Below, one piece after another: positions 21,166 through 33,069 of a DNA stretch of 64,000 nt. The DNA is from Cylindrotheca closterium (Eukaryota > Bacillariophyta > Bacillariophyceae > Bacillariales > Bacillariaceae), in contig CAKOGP040001869.1 of assembly GCA_933822405.4 (NCBI GenBank), forward strand, positions 950,816-1,014,815. The letters run 5' to 3'. The notes beneath the pieces are model-generated. The model saw nothing but the letters and a program-made list of their open reading frames with translations. It had not been told where the DNA came from and did not search any database. Each line of letters starts with the position of its first letter. Position 1 is the first letter of the stretch. A program made the position numbers and the translations under genes.

Positions 21166-22685
21166 TCATGCTTCTTCTGTGACTGGTGACAGCGCTGGTA
21201 ATGACTTCATGACTGCTTCCTTGTAGTCATGTTCAACACCCGCTTTCAATACAGGCATGGTCTCATGGAAAAAGACATCTCGCTGAATCATATTTTCCTT
21301 GGTCTTATTGAACTTTTCACATTCCGCTCGCTTTTGCTGATGCTTGCCCCATCGTGTGCCCTTGTCTAGAATATCTTGTGTCCTTGGAACTCGAATTTCG
21401 TCGTAGAGCTTGAGAGCAGAGTGCAACTGTGACATGATTAACGAATGACTTCCATCAGCATTCTTGGAAACACAAAGGTGTTTCAGTAGCAAGGCCAATG
21501 TGCCTGCATCTTCTAGTCCCTGTTGAGCACCTTGTCCTAGATAGGGCACTGGGGGGTGTGCAGCATCACCCACTAATGCCACTTGTCCCTGCACAAAGGT
21601 CTCGAGTGGAGGATCCAGAGTGGAGAACCCAATCTTAATGGCTCTGTCCATATGGTAGAGTGGTTCGAGGTATTTCTTGTCCCAACCATCTTTGACCAGT
21701 CGTTCGGCCAACAGCTTACATTCTGCGTGTCCAACATGTTCCGTCAAGGCTCCCCAGCTCCCTTGGCTGGACTTGGCTTCTTCTTCTGGAACTGGGAAGT
21801 GAAATTGAAAGCATTGTTCTGTTTCGCTGACTGGATAGAAAGCTCCGTGGCACTTGCTGGTTGGAGAAGATGGAAGACAGAGGCCTCGTTCTTCTCGTGC
21901 CAGTGTTGATGTCCCCATGAGACATTGGGTTCCAGTATATTTCAAATTGCAAGTGTCGTTGGTCAATATTTTTCGCACCCTCGAGTTGGAACCATCTGAC
22001 GCCAACAACAGCTTGCAACTAGTATCGGTCCCATCTTCAAATTTCAAGTTGACGTGGTCATCAATCTGTTTCATGGACTCCAAACGTTTGCGGAAATGGA
22101 CTTTGATCCCAGCCTTTTCAACTGCTTCAAAGAGAACTTTCTGTAGTCTCCATCGCCGTATTCCAATGGACGCGAGATCATCGTCATCCCCCGCCAATAC
22201 CCGTTCTTCGGCCACTGCCACTTCTGTTCCATCGTGTCTCTATTTGTGCAAAAACAAAAACAAAAGCAAAAACCAATATTTGTGAGGTGTTGGCATTGCA
22301 GCAGATCAATTTCCAAGTAAGTGTTGTGTTCCCTTACCTCCCATCTTCTATACACATATGGATGTCCGGCAGCCTTCACCGCTTTTAGTAGCTCTGGGTC
22401 AATATCACGAATGACCCTCAGGCCATTGGGATACATACCCATCCCGGCTCCCACATCATCGTGAAAGGCTTGTGCTTGTTCGTACAGGTCGATCTTGACA
22501 CCAAGATGTTTGTGCAGGGCGAGTGCCATGACCAGACCCACAATTCCAGCTCCGACAATGATGATTTCGGAAGGTTCTTCCACATCTTCTAGGACGGTCA
22601 CCGACTTTGGGGACGGGGTGCGTTCTTTTTGGTTGCGACTGGAGAAGGACAACTTCTTTTGCAGTTTCTTCAAGTGTTTCTTCAT
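21166..22685 (-). CDS. FAD-dependent (group A) monooxygenase, copy A
   Basis: Exons are 22685-22338 and 22239-21166, with GTAAGG and AATAG ends; spliced length 473 residues. The N-terminus is Lys-rich with no clear signal. The FAD-binding GxGxxG motif is IIIVGAGIVGLVMALAL. The DG motif region is LLLASDGSNSRVRKIL, and the GD motif is VALVGDAAHPPVPYLGQGAQ followed by QGLEDAGTLALLL. These three motifs define class A flavin monooxygenases (salicylate hydroxylase, zeaxanthin epoxidase and UbiH relatives), which use NAD(P)H and O2 to hydroxylate or epoxidise a substrate. The second copy at 31392-33069 has the same intron position and closely similar blocks. This gene is divergent from the ABCC transporter. 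The substrate is unknown. Confidence 0.87.
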
Positions 22686-23100
22686 TGTGTGCTGTGTATA
22701 TTACTTGTATAGTTTGTGTGGGGCGTGTGCGTGCTGTGTATACGTCCGTTGTACTAATTTGTGATTGCGTTAGGGAGTTGGTAATCGTCGATCGAATCAC
22801 AAAGTGTCAAGTTTCTCCTTGATGCCGACATTGTATTCTCTGGTTAGTCATATATATCTCTATCGGAGTTCGGTTTGATGTTTGAGATTTGAATTAGCGC
22901 TTGTTCCTTCCGCCCCAAATTTGGGAAAATAGTGAGGGTAATACTTGGGGGATGAGAACAGTTTCGAAGTCCGCGCTTCGCACGTAATGCGTCAGAATTT
23001 TGACAAAGTTTCCGGTCAAACCTGACCCACGACGAAACTTGCGCCTCACAGGAAGAATAACAACAAAAGATCAGTCTGGAGCGCATAATCTAAGGGCAAG
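22686..23100. other. Divergent promoter between monooxygenase A and ABCC transporter
   Basis: 415 bases between opposing start codons. It includes TATATATC at 22851-22858. No gene is seen. Shared control of the two neighbours is possible but no paired motif stands out. Confidence 0.5.
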
Positions 23101-26100
23101 ATGTGTGAAAATGGAAGATCCTCCAACCAGGTAGAAGAAGCCAAGACGACAAGCAAGGCCGATCTGAGTCGTTGGCCTGAGGACCCAGACAAAACATCAG
23201 GATGTGTCGCTTCACCATGCCGATTTCTTCTTCGGCAGTACCAAAATTGGACCTTTGCGTACATGGGTGCGGTGCTTCAAAAGGGAGCACGACAGAACAA
23301 AACGGGCGGGTCCAACTTATCTCAAAGTGATTTGTACGTGGTGCCAAAGGCGATGAGATCCTCCGTCCTGGTCCAATTGTTTGAGGAGAACTATCAGAAA
23401 TTCCAATCGATTGACAAAGACGACAAGCGTCTCATAAAGATACTCTGGAACATTGCAATACCTACCTACATACCAGCTGGATTCTGTGAATTGATTGTTG
23501 TTCTCTGTGGAACAGGCCTACCGCTACTTGTCAGAGAGCTGATTCGTGTTATAGAAGCAAATCCAAGGACGAAAATCGTTGACGAAGGTATGCCATTTGC
23601 CATTTCCATATTCTTGGTCAGTGTCATTAATGGTCTGGGAAACAATCGACATAGGCATTTGGCGCTCAAGACGGGGGTTGCCTTGAGAGCTACCTTGGTC
23701 AGTCTTATATACGATCATGTGCTGCAATTGTCACCAGAAGGAAAACAGAGTCTGACTTCAGGAGAAGTCACCAACCTGGTTGCCGTGGATACCCAAAAAC
23801 TATACGAAGTTGCGCAAGATGGTCATCTTATTTGGGCACTGCCTCTAAGCATTGTGTTGGTGTCTATTTTCTTGTACCGAACGCTTGGCCCATCCATTTT
23901 CATTGGAATTGCAGTCCTAATTTGCTTTGTTCCGTTGATCCAAAAAATAACGGAACAGATGCTCAAGGCTCGCGGAAAGCGAATCAAGTTTACGGATGAA
24001 CGAATTAATCTCGTTAGCAACATGTTGCAGGGGATCAAGGTTGCCAAATTGAACAACTACGAAGAAAATTATCTACAGCGCGTCACGACAGCCAGAAACA
24101 GAGAACTGAAGTATCTTCGGACGGAAATGGCCATTTGGGCCACCACACTCGCCATGACAGTTGTGAGTCCCGTTCTTGCCACTGCTGCAACCTTCATTGC
24201 CTATGTGTACATTGACGAAAGTCACATTTTGACGGCTTCCGATACCTTTGGGGTGCTCCTCTTGTTTTCAGCCCTCCGCTTTCCAATCAACTATGCGGGA
24301 CGTTTGATTGGCAAGTTGGCACAAGCGCTGTCAGCAGTCCAGAGGATATCGCAGTTTCTAGCAAGACAAAAGAGAAGCAACCAAAAGCAAATCACAAACG
24401 GCGGACATGTGCCAGAGGACAGCACCCGAGCATCCGCTCCATTGATTGTTTCTCAGGCAAGTTTCCGTGTGGGAAGTACCCTGAGTGATATTGATGGCAC
24501 AGAGGAGGGAGTTGTGGACGATACTCAAAAGGAGGATACTGGATTCACCGTCACAGATTTTGACTTCTCGGTGGACAAAGGTGAAGTTCTGTGTGTTTGT
24601 GGTCCAGTTGGCAGTGGAAAGTCAACGCTCTTGAATGGGATTCTAGATGAAGCTGAGGCAATTGGGAAATCTGCTGTCGTGAAGGAAGGAAAAGTGTCCT
24701 ATGTGCCGCAGACGCCCTTCATTCTAAACCTAACGTTGCGAGACAATATTCTGTTTGGTTTGCCATTGGATAAGGAGCGATACGAACGTGTTTTGGATGC
24801 CTGCTGTTTGAGAACAGATCTGGAACAACTGGGCGAAGCTGGCGATTTGACCGAGATTGGTGAAAGAGGCGTGACTCTGAGTGGTGGTCAAAAGCAACGT
24901 GTTTCATTGGCAAGGGCTGCCTATGCTAAATCTGATATTCTCATATTGGATGATCCATTCAGTGCCTTGGATTCGGGGACAGGACGAATCGTATTTGAGA
25001 GATTGCTTCTTTCGAAGGATTCGCTGTTTCGGGAATCAGCAATCATTCTGGTGACGCATGGTTCTCACTTTATCAGTAACAAGGGCGTCGACAAGATTCT
25101 AGTGGTGGTGGACGGAGCAAATCGTTTTCTTGGAATTTGGGAAGAGCTTGTGACTTTCGAGCCAAGTGATGACACTACGAAACGGGCTGTGGACCACATT
25201 AGATCAACGGTTCGAGAAGACAATACCGAAGCTGAAGGAGGAGATGAGGAAGTAAAGGGAGACGAATTATCGAAAGAGACAAGTAACAGCAAGGCGACGG
25301 GACGTCTTATGCAAGTCGAAGAGCGAGAACATGGCTTATCCAGCACAAAGACCTGGTTGCTTTGGTTCAAGAGAGCTGGTGGGGCAAAATTTTTGGTGCT
25401 TCAAGTGATTTTCATGGCCATTGATCGAACAGTATACGTTGCAACGGAGTGGGTTCTTGCTCGGTGGACATCAGCTACTGTGAATCCTGTTGTAATGTTG
25501 GGTTGGGAATTCCCTCCCCAGAGTGATGGCTTTTCTGCTCAAACGGAGTATGTGAAGGTGTACGCAATCTTGCTCGTAACAATGGTTGTCGCAGTGACTG
25601 TGCGGTCCGAATGGGCCGTTACTGGTGGAGCCCGAGCGGGAAAGCATGTCTTTGAAAGCATGCTCTCGTCGGTGTTGATGGCTCCAATGTCATACTATGA
25701 ATCCCAGCCCACTGGACGTTTGCTGAATCGTTTCACCTATGATACTGAGGTTAATGATGTTGTGCTGACGCAGGTAAGTTTCGATCTATGGCTCCCTTTT
25801 CGCAGTCGAATGGTTTTGTTTTATCATAACTCATGACTCATTTTCGCGATGTTGGAAATAGGCGATGGTGACATTAATGATCAGCTGGAGCTGGTACTTT
25901 GCAGGAATCGCCATCCAGTTCACGATACTTCCATGGACTGCTGCGGCAATTGTTCCGGTGTCCGTCATGTATTGGGTGCTTGCGCTACACTACCGTCTTT
26001 CCGGACCCGATTTGCAACGTCTAGATGCTCTAAGTCGGTCTCCATTGCAGTCGATGGTATCAGAATGTCTTGAAGGATCAACAAGCATTCGAGTCTATCA

Positions 26101-27265
26101 TCAGGACAAGAACTTTGTGGACCGATTCCAAAGCATTGTCGACTCCAACAGTTCAGCTCTTCTGAACTTTGTTTCGGCACAGAGATGGTTGGGAATTCGG
26201 ATAGAATTGCTCGGATCACTTGTTGTGTTGGTGTCATCGTCTCTTGTCGTATCCCTGAATGACGTTTGGCAGCTCGAAGCCGGAATGATTGGACTTCTCA
26301 TTATGTGGGCTTCTCATTTCACAATTACACTCAACTTTTTGGTGGATACTTTTGCTGAAGCGGAGGCCGCGATTACTGCAATCGAACGAGTGGACGCAAT
26401 GGCAGACTTGCCCCGTGAGAAACCAATGAAAACCGCAAAGGAATTTGAAGTGGACCAAGAATGGCCGCGTACTGGCAGTGTTAGTTTTGAAGGCGTTTCC
26501 ATGCGATACCGAAAGGGTCTGCCTTGTGCACTCAATGATCTATCATTTCAAATTCCAGCTGGAAAGACTTGTGGGGTGGTGGGCAGAACTGGAGCCGGAA
26601 AAAGCAGTCTCACCGTTGCCTTGTTCCGTCTTGTGGAAATCGAATCGGGGAGAATCATGTTTGATGGAGTCGATCTAGGTAACCTTGGGCTGTCTGACGT
26701 TCGAGGTCGAGGAATGTCTATCATTCCACAAGATCCATTCCTAACGGGAGATGTGCTTCGGGACTGTCTAGATCCTTTCAACACACACTCAGACGAAGAT
26801 ATCATCGAGGCCTTGAAAGCGGTCCGAATGGGCGGTGACACTCCAGAAGAAAATGCCAAGATTCTGACTTCACATTTGGAAGAGGGAGGCGCCAACTACT
26901 CTGTTGGCGAACGACAACTTTTGAACCTGGCTCGGGCATTCCTTTCTCAACCAAAGTTGCTTGTTTTGGACGAAGCGACTGCTAGTATTGATGGTGAAAC
27001 TGATGCATTTATCCAGAACATGCTTCGGTCAAGATTCCCAAACACAACACTGATCACGATTGCACACCGATTGAACACAATCATGGACTATGATCTCGTA
27101 TTGGTAATGGATGCGGGACGTGCTGTCGAGTTTGGAAGTCCCAAAGAACTGCTTGACAATGCCGATGGTATCTTTTCCGAGCTATTGGATGCAACTGGAA
27201 CTGAAAGCTCTCTATATCTTCGAGAGATGGCCAACAAAGCAGTCACAGATGGTGACATGTCGTAG
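23101..27265 (+). CDS. ABC transporter, ABCC/MRP-type full transporter
   Basis: Two exons, 23101-25773 and 25862-27265; the intron has GTAAGT and AATAG ends. Spliced length is 1358 residues. Two transmembrane domains alternate with two nucleotide-binding domains. NBD1 has Walker A GPVGSGKSTLL (about residue 503), signature LSGGQKQRVSLARA and Walker B ILILDDPFSALD. NBD2 has Walker A GRTGAGKSSL (about 1132), signature SVGERQLLNLARA and Walker B LLVLDEATASID. The missing catalytic Glu after Walker B in NBD1 (DD, not DE), with DE in NBD2, is the ABCC hallmark. There is no N-terminal TMD0, so it is a short MRP. These pumps export glutathione, glucuronate or other anionic conjugates to vacuole or outside. 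Adjacent oxidative enzymes are consistent with a detoxification or metabolite-export role, which is inference. Confidence 0.92.
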
Positions 27266-27449
27266 TCATCATAACGTGTAAGTAACCAGTTATTGCTTTC
27301 AATTCGAGTCAGTCGAATTTCCAAAAACAACGTGAATGAACGTCCTTCTTCGACCGTATTAGCTTCTATGCTTACGTCAGGATGTCAGCATCAGACAAGA
27401 AAACATCGGAATGCAAGATTTCACCTCAATTTGTTAACCTTGTTTACAA

Positions 27450-27465
27450 CACATATATATTAAAC
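27450..27465 (+). promoter_or_regulatory. TATA-like element before the thioredoxin reductase gene
   Basis: The word ACATATATATTAAA lies about 35-50 bases before the ATG at 27499. Its position suits a core promoter of a gene with a short leader. The evidence is weak, as many AT-rich words occur in the window. Confidence 0.3.
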
Positions 27466-27498
27466 CAGCCTCCTATTCAATAACCATACGATGCAAAT

Positions 27499-28656
27499 AT
27501 GAGTTTCACGAGAATAATTCCAATCTACATGCTGCTGGCGGCGGCATCAGCCTTTGTCTCTCCCATTTCATCTCGAACGGGATTGAACACTATCCTCGTC
27601 AATCCAGCACAAGATCAGCAACAACAGCAATCATATCCAACAGCAGATACAGCCAGGTATATGATGGGAGAAATGGAAACCATTGAATGTGATGTCGCCA
27701 TTGTCGGTGGTGGCCCAGCTGGTTGCACCTGTGCTCTCTATACGTCCCGAGCTTCCTTGAAAACTGTGATTCTAGACAAGAATCCAGCAGTCGGAGCTCT
27801 TGCAATCACCTCGCACATTGCCAATTACCCAGGTGTTGATGGATCCATGACTGGACAAGAACTGCTAGACCAAATGCGTAAACAAGCAGAAGACTATGGA
27901 ACTGAATATCGCAGATCTCAAGTGTTTATGATTGATTGCGAAGACGGCGATGGACAAGACTATGGCAAAACCGTTTACACACCTGAAGCTATTATAAAGG
28001 CGAGGTCATTGGTACTTGCCACTGGAGCCATGGGGCGTACTGCACCGCCATACCCAGGAGAAGAGCAATATCTTGGACAGGGAGTTAGTTATTGCGCCAC
28101 CTGTGACGGAGCTTTCTATCAAGGATCGGAAGTGGCAGTTGTTGGTATGAACTTGGAAGCCATTGAAGAAGCAATGTTTCTCACAAAATTTGCGGGTACC
28201 GTTCATTGGATTACGGCTGGAAAAATACGCCCAGAGCTGGCAGAAGTTGAGGAGGAGCTCATGTCGCGTAAAAATGTCAAGCAATGGCAATTTACAAAAT
28301 TGCTGAGTGTCGAAGGAGACGCATCAGGTGTCACTGGACTTTCGATCCAACGAAAAGACAGCGAGGAACCTGAAATCCTTCCCGTGGAAGGTGCTTTCAT
28401 CTATGCTGTAGGGGGAGGTTCCAAACCCATTACTGACTTTATTCAGAACAAGGTGGAATTCGAAGAAGGTGGAGGCGTCAAGGTCGATGAGAATATGGAA
28501 ACCAGCGTCAAGGGAGTATTCGCCATTGGAGATATCCGAAATACCTCTTTCAAGCAAGTCGTTGTGGCAGCTTCCGATGGGTGCATTGCCGCCATGTCCA
28601 TTGACAAGTATCTGAATGCCCGAAATAAGATCAAGGTGGACTGGATTCACCAGTAG
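27499..28656 (+). CDS. NADPH-thioredoxin reductase-like protein, plastid-targeted
   Basis: The ATG at 27499 gives 385 residues. The N-terminus MSFTRIIPIYMLLAAASAFVSP is a signal peptide with a textbook ASAFVSP plastid site. The mature part is a low-molecular-weight NTR: FAD motif VAIVGGGPAGCTCALYTSRA, redox motif SYCATCDGAFY (CATC intact), a second dinucleotide fold around VAVVGMNLEAIEEAMFL, and the C-terminal FAD motif GVFAIGDIRNTSFKQ. The NADPH motif GMNLEA departs from the usual GGGDSA, so cofactor or partner use may be altered. There is no fused thioredoxin domain as in NTRC. The likely role is reduction of a plastid thioredoxin-like partner. Confidence 0.88.
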   Translation: MSFTRIIPIYMLLAAASAFVSPISSRTGLNTILVNPAQDQQQQQSYPTADTARYMMGEMETIECDVAIVGGGPAGCTCALYTSRASLKTVILDKNPAVGALAITSHIANYPGVDGSMTGQELLDQMRKQAEDYGTEYRRSQVFMIDCEDGDGQDYGKTVYTPEAIIKARSLVLATGAMGRTAPPYPGEEQYLGQGVSYCATCDGAFYQGSEVAVVGMNLEAIEEAMFLTKFAGTVHWITAGKIRPELAEVEEELMSRKNVKQWQFTKLLSVEGDASGVTGLSIQRKDSEEPEILPVEGAFIYAVGGGSKPITDFIQNKVEFEEGGGVKVDENMETSVKGVFAIGDIRNTSFKQVVVAASDGCIAAMSIDKYLNARNKIKVDWIHQ

Positions 28657-29128
28657 ATTGATTGATTGATTGATTAGATGATTCGATTGATTGTCCTCCA
28701 GTCATCACTGTAAAAAAAAGCTTGACAAGAAGTTACAGACAGTACTGTACTGCAATCCAAACAAGCTACAACAAGTAATCTAATTGATAGATTGGATCCA
28801 CCGGCATTAAAACCTACCAGTACTATGTAACGAAAAGAAAGCACTCGTACAAACTAAATATGGCCCATATTGCCAACCTGTTTTTTACATTATCACGACC
28901 GTTGACGGAAGGGAGGTACGGTGGTTGTACACCGTGCAAAATGAAAAATCGGAAACGTCGCCCTTTATTTGCACGTGAGAGCAGGTGGCACGAATCATTG
29001 TCCAGTTTTGGAGAAGGAAAAAATCGTCATTTTTCACTCTTCTCACAGAAAAAACCACTTCTGAACAGCTTCAGGAGATATTGACAAAAGATAAGAAGGA
29101 CATACACACATTCACATACAGTATAATC
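28657..29128. other. Intergenic with a TTGA repeat
   Basis: About 470 bases before the helicase start. A TTGA/GATT tandem run occupies about 28656-28679. Codons open upstream of the helicase ATG (from GTG 28985) are not taken as coding. Confidence 0.6.
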
Positions 29129-31102
29129 ATGGGAGACGATAACAAAGCACAAGGGGGACCTAATACCGCTAATGGTGGTGGTGGCGGCTCTGGAGATCGA
29201 AAGCGCAAGCCAAATCCCAACAATCGACGTGGACGTGGACGCGGCAATGGCCCTGCCAAACGTCAAGAACGAGACAACACCAATAATAACAATGGTAACA
29301 GTGGAAACAATGGTTCCATGGAGGTTGACAAACCTCTATCCAACTCTAGAAACAACGGCAATTCCAATGGCAATAATGGAAACGGGGGCAGAGGCGGCCA
29401 GAACAACAGAAATCGCAACAACCGAGGACGAAACAACAATAGAAATCGCAACAACAACAATCGCAACAACAATAACAACAACATCAAGAAGGAAGTCGAA
29501 CCAAAAGCTGAAGCCATGGATGAATCGAATGAACCAAATGTAGCATCTGCAGCTGCTCCTACTGGTAACAGCGGTCTTCATATCACTGACAAGCGGTTTG
29601 CTGATCTCGAACAGGTCTGCGACGAAAGTCGAAGAGCCATGGCCGAAGTATTCAAGTACGAGCTCATGACCGAAGTTCAAGCCAAGACACTCCCAGTCAT
29701 TCTGGACTCGACCCGCAAAATTGATGTTTTGGCCAAGGCCAAGACTGGTACGGGAAAGACGCTTGGCTTTTTGATTCCAGCCATCGAGAAGATTGTCCAA
29801 TCCATCAAGACAAGCCGGTCTGACAAGAATGATATTGGCTGCCTCGTCATCTCCCCCACACGTGAACTTGCCTACCAAATTGGAACCGAAGCTGAAAAGC
29901 TGGTGACCTTTCACACCCGACCCAAACTCAGCGTGGCTACGTGTGTGGGTGGCACCAACGTCAACAAGGATCGCAGTACCATCAAGAGGGGCTTTTTGAG
30001 TATCTTGGTGGCAACTCCTGGTCGACTCTTGGATCACTTACAAAACTCCGAGCTCAACTTGCAAAATCGTTTGGCCAAGATGGATTGTCTAGTCTTGGAC
30101 GAAGCCGATCAGCTACTTGACATGGGCTTTCGTCCCGACATTGAGAGAATTCTCAGACTTTTAAAACCCAGTGAAGGCAGCCGTCAAACTTTGTTGTTTT
30201 CTGCCACTGTTCCAAAGTCTGTTGCAGAGATTGCGCACATTGCGTTGCAACCCAAGTATGAATTCATTGACACTGTCGGTGAAGAAGAGGAACAAACGCA
30301 TTCCCATGTCAAGCAAGAAGTCATGGTAGCGCATTCCAGCAACCAGTCCGGTGGAATGGGAGAAGCCCAGATTCGAGCCATTGCCGCCATCTTGGATCGT
30401 GAACTCAAGACTGGCACCAAAGGTGCTCCCTGCAAGGTGATTGCCTTTTTTACCACTGCCCGAATGACAGGTTTCATGGCAGAGATTTTCAACAGTGTCA
30501 TGGGAAAGACTGGCTTTCCCAAAATCTTGGAGATCCACTCGCGAATGTCCCAGTCCGTTCGACAACGTACATCTGAGAAGTTCCGTGCTTCCAAGGAAAA
30601 CACCATTCTATTCAGCAGTGATGTTTCGGCAAGAGGCATGGATTATCCGGGTGTCACCTTTGTCCTACAAATTGGCCTAACGGAACGAGCACAGTACATT
30701 CACCGTTTGGGTCGTACTGCTCGTGCCGGAAAGGGAGGCTGTGGAGCGCTTCTTTTGGCTCCCTATGAAGAAAAGTTCATGGTGAACAAGAATCTAGCGG
30801 ACATGCCCTTGGAATCAGTGGACGTTCCTGAATTGAACAACAGATTGGACGACGCAATGACCCAGGCCTTGAATGGCGTGAATGATAACAAGAGCTTGAA
30901 GGAATCGGCCGAGCAAGCATACAGAGCGTGGTTGGGATACTACAATGGACAATTGAAGAAGGTTGGATGGAACAAGATTGCGTTGGTGAAGGAGGCCAAT
31001 CAATGGGCTTCTGATGTTGGCCTAAAGTCACAGCCAGCATTGCTCAAAAAGACTGTGGGCAAGATGGGGTTAAAGGGTGTTCCCGGTTTGAAACTGGAGT
31101 GA
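29129..31102 (+). CDS. DEAD-box ATP-dependent RNA helicase
   Basis: I start at the ATG at 29129 (MGDDNKAQGGPNT), giving 657 residues. Residues 1-130 are low complexity: Gly runs, RRGRGRGNG, then long Asn/Arg stretches, a likely RNA-binding or condensate-forming tail. The helicase core has every motif: AKTGTGKT (I), PTRELAYQ (Ia), TPGRLLDHL (Ib), VLDEADQLLDMG (II), FSATVP (III), ARGMDYPGV (V) and HRLGRTARAG (VI). The C-terminal 120 residues (about QAYRAWLGYYNGQL onward) resemble the extension of MSS116 and plant RH26/RH31-like helicases. The role is probably organellar or nucleolar RNA remodelling; no presequence is visible at this start. Confidence 0.93.
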   Translation: MGDDNKAQGGPNTANGGGGGSGDRKRKPNPNNRRGRGRGNGPAKRQERDNTNNNNGNSGNNGSMEVDKPLSNSRNNGNSNGNNGNGGRGGQNNRNRNNRGRNNNRNRNNNNRNNNNNNIKKEVEPKAEAMDESNEPNVASAAAPTGNSGLHITDKRFADLEQVCDESRRAMAEVFKYELMTEVQAKTLPVILDSTRKIDVLAKAKTGTGKTLGFLIPAIEKIVQSIKTSRSDKNDIGCLVISPTRELAYQIGTEAEKLVTFHTRPKLSVATCVGGTNVNKDRSTIKRGFLSILVATPGRLLDHLQNSELNLQNRLAKMDCLVLDEADQLLDMGFRPDIERILRLLKPSEGSRQTLLFSATVPKSVAEIAHIALQPKYEFIDTVGEEEEQTHSHVKQEVMVAHSSNQSGGMGEAQIRAIAAILDRELKTGTKGAPCKVIAFFTTARMTGFMAEIFNSVMGKTGFPKILEIHSRMSQSVRQRTSEKFRASKENTILFSSDVSARGMDYPGVTFVLQIGLTERAQYIHRLGRTARAGKGGCGALLLAPYEEKFMVNKNLADMPLESVDVPELNNRLDDAMTQALNGVNDNKSLKESAEQAYRAWLGYYNGQLKKVGWNKIALVKEANQWASDVGLKSQPALLKKTVGKMGLKGVPGLKLE

Positions 31103-31391
31103 ATGAGCTACCTATTAGAGAAGTATAGTATATTGGACAGGTAGACTTCTAACGCTGTATAATTACACTATCATACATTGAACATGGTAAATGAACTCTT
31201 TCCCCAATCTTTGAATTTTGTCTTTGTGATACTCGCGTGCGCTCTGTCTGGTCGAACTATTCAAATGCTGCCGTGTCACTGAGCGAGTTCGGGATTGGCA
31301 ATTTCGACTTCTCATTTGACTCACTCATCGCTCCCTCCATCACTTGTCGTACCGGTATACAGCATCTGGAAACCTACAGGATGATTGACTG

Positions 31392-33069
31392 ATGATTCAT
31401 TCGTTCCTTCTGACAGCCAAAACATTAGAGTACTATAAAAACATGAAGTGGCGAAAGAATCAATTGACACAACAACAAAAAGAAGAGCAACAACAGCAAA
31501 ATATCACTATGACCAAAGAGGAGAGTTCCTTCGATGACACAGCGACGTCGTCTGACAACAACCTTTCTTCCGAAGAAACAACAACAAGGCCAAACATTGT
31601 GATAACCGGGGCAGGGATTGTGGGTTTGGTGCTGGCCTTGGCGATAAAGAAAAACGTGGGTGTCACCCCTGAAATCTATGAGCAATCGGGTGCCTTTGAC
31701 GATGGAGTTGGCAACGGAATTGGCATGTATCCCAATGGACTTCGTGTCATTCGGTCCATCTCCCCAGATCTGCTAAAGAAAATACAACAAGCGGGATACC
31801 CATACTTGATCCGAAGATGGGAGGTACGAATCAATCAATTATCATCGCGATTGAAGTTTCGAATATCGCTTTGATGATCTGGAGCTTTTTTTTCCTTCTG
31901 AAAACTTAAAAATGTTCGTTTCTATAACCTCGCTCTTTCCATGACATGTACAGAAACACGATGGAACAGAAATCGCAACGGCATCGGAATCAGCTCTGAC
32001 AGATGACGAAGAGTTGCAGCCGCTTGGGATTCGAAGATGGAAACTACAAAAGATTCTTTTTGACGAAGCAGTAAAGCAAGGAATCCCCATTTATTTCCGA
32101 AAAAAGGTGGTCGGCATTGAAACAACAACCGGCAATCAGAATACAATTTCCTTTGACGACAATAGCAAATGTCAAGCGTCGTTGGTCTTGGCAGCAGATG
32201 GTGCCAACTCACCCATTCGTAATCAAATGCTCGACAAACTACGAAAAGAGCAAGATCCCAACGACCCCGATGCCGAACCCATTTCGGAATTGGTTTATAC
32301 CGGCACCACTTGCCTGTATGGGACTGCCAAGATTCCTCGCGCCGAGCGAGGGATTTGCTTTCCCAGCTCGCTCACGACCAAGTGTCACGGTTGCTTTTAT
32401 CCCACCGGGCCCGACGAGCAATGTTTTCAGTTTCACATACCCACGGACCCTCAAAAATACAGCATGGCTGCTGGTTGGAGGGCCTTGCAACACGGATTGG
32501 ACAAGGCCGAGTGTCATGAATTGGCACAAGATTTGGAACTGGATGGATGGGATCACAAGTATTTGGAACCCTTGTTCCAAGTCGAACAGGCCATCAAGGT
32601 GCCCTTTTTCGTATTGAATCCTCCTTTGAAAAGCTTTAGCTATGGCCGCATTGCCTTGGTGGGCGATTCGGCGCATCCACCCGTGCCTTATTTGGGACAA
32701 GGTGCCCAGCAAGGCTTAGAGGACGCCGGAACTCTTAGTTTGATTTTGAAGGACATGTGCATGGATAGATATGGAGTTTTGAATATGATCCATGTGGACG
32801 AAGCATTGAAAACCTACAGTAGCATTCGGGTGCCACGGACAACGGAAATCTTGAATAATTCTCATCGTTGGGGAGGAGTCCAACAACTCCGGGCCGATAG
32901 CGAGCGACTGGGAAAAGCAAAGGAAGAAAACATTCGACGGGATGTCTTTTTCCATGAATCCATCCAACAAATCTTGCCCGGAGTATCCTACAATTACGAA
33001 GAGGACGTGGCCAATATTCTCAAGAAGAAGCCATTACTCTCTGTGCCGGAAGCGACCGTGTGGTGTTAG
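31392..33069 (+). CDS. FAD-dependent (group A) monooxygenase, copy B
   Basis: Exons are 31392-31823 and 31954-33069 with GTACG and TACAG ends, 515 residues. A second possible start is the ATG at 31443 (MKWRKNQLTQQ), which resembles the start of copy A. FAD motif IVITGAGIVGLVLALAI, DG motif LVLAADGANSPIRNQML and GD motif ALVGDSAHPPVPYLGQGAQ are intact. Both copies share GMYPNGLRVIR and HPPVPYLGQGAQQGLEDAGT and the intron directly after RRWE. This is strong evidence for a duplication after the intron was in place. The enzymes may act on related substrates. Confidence 0.87.
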
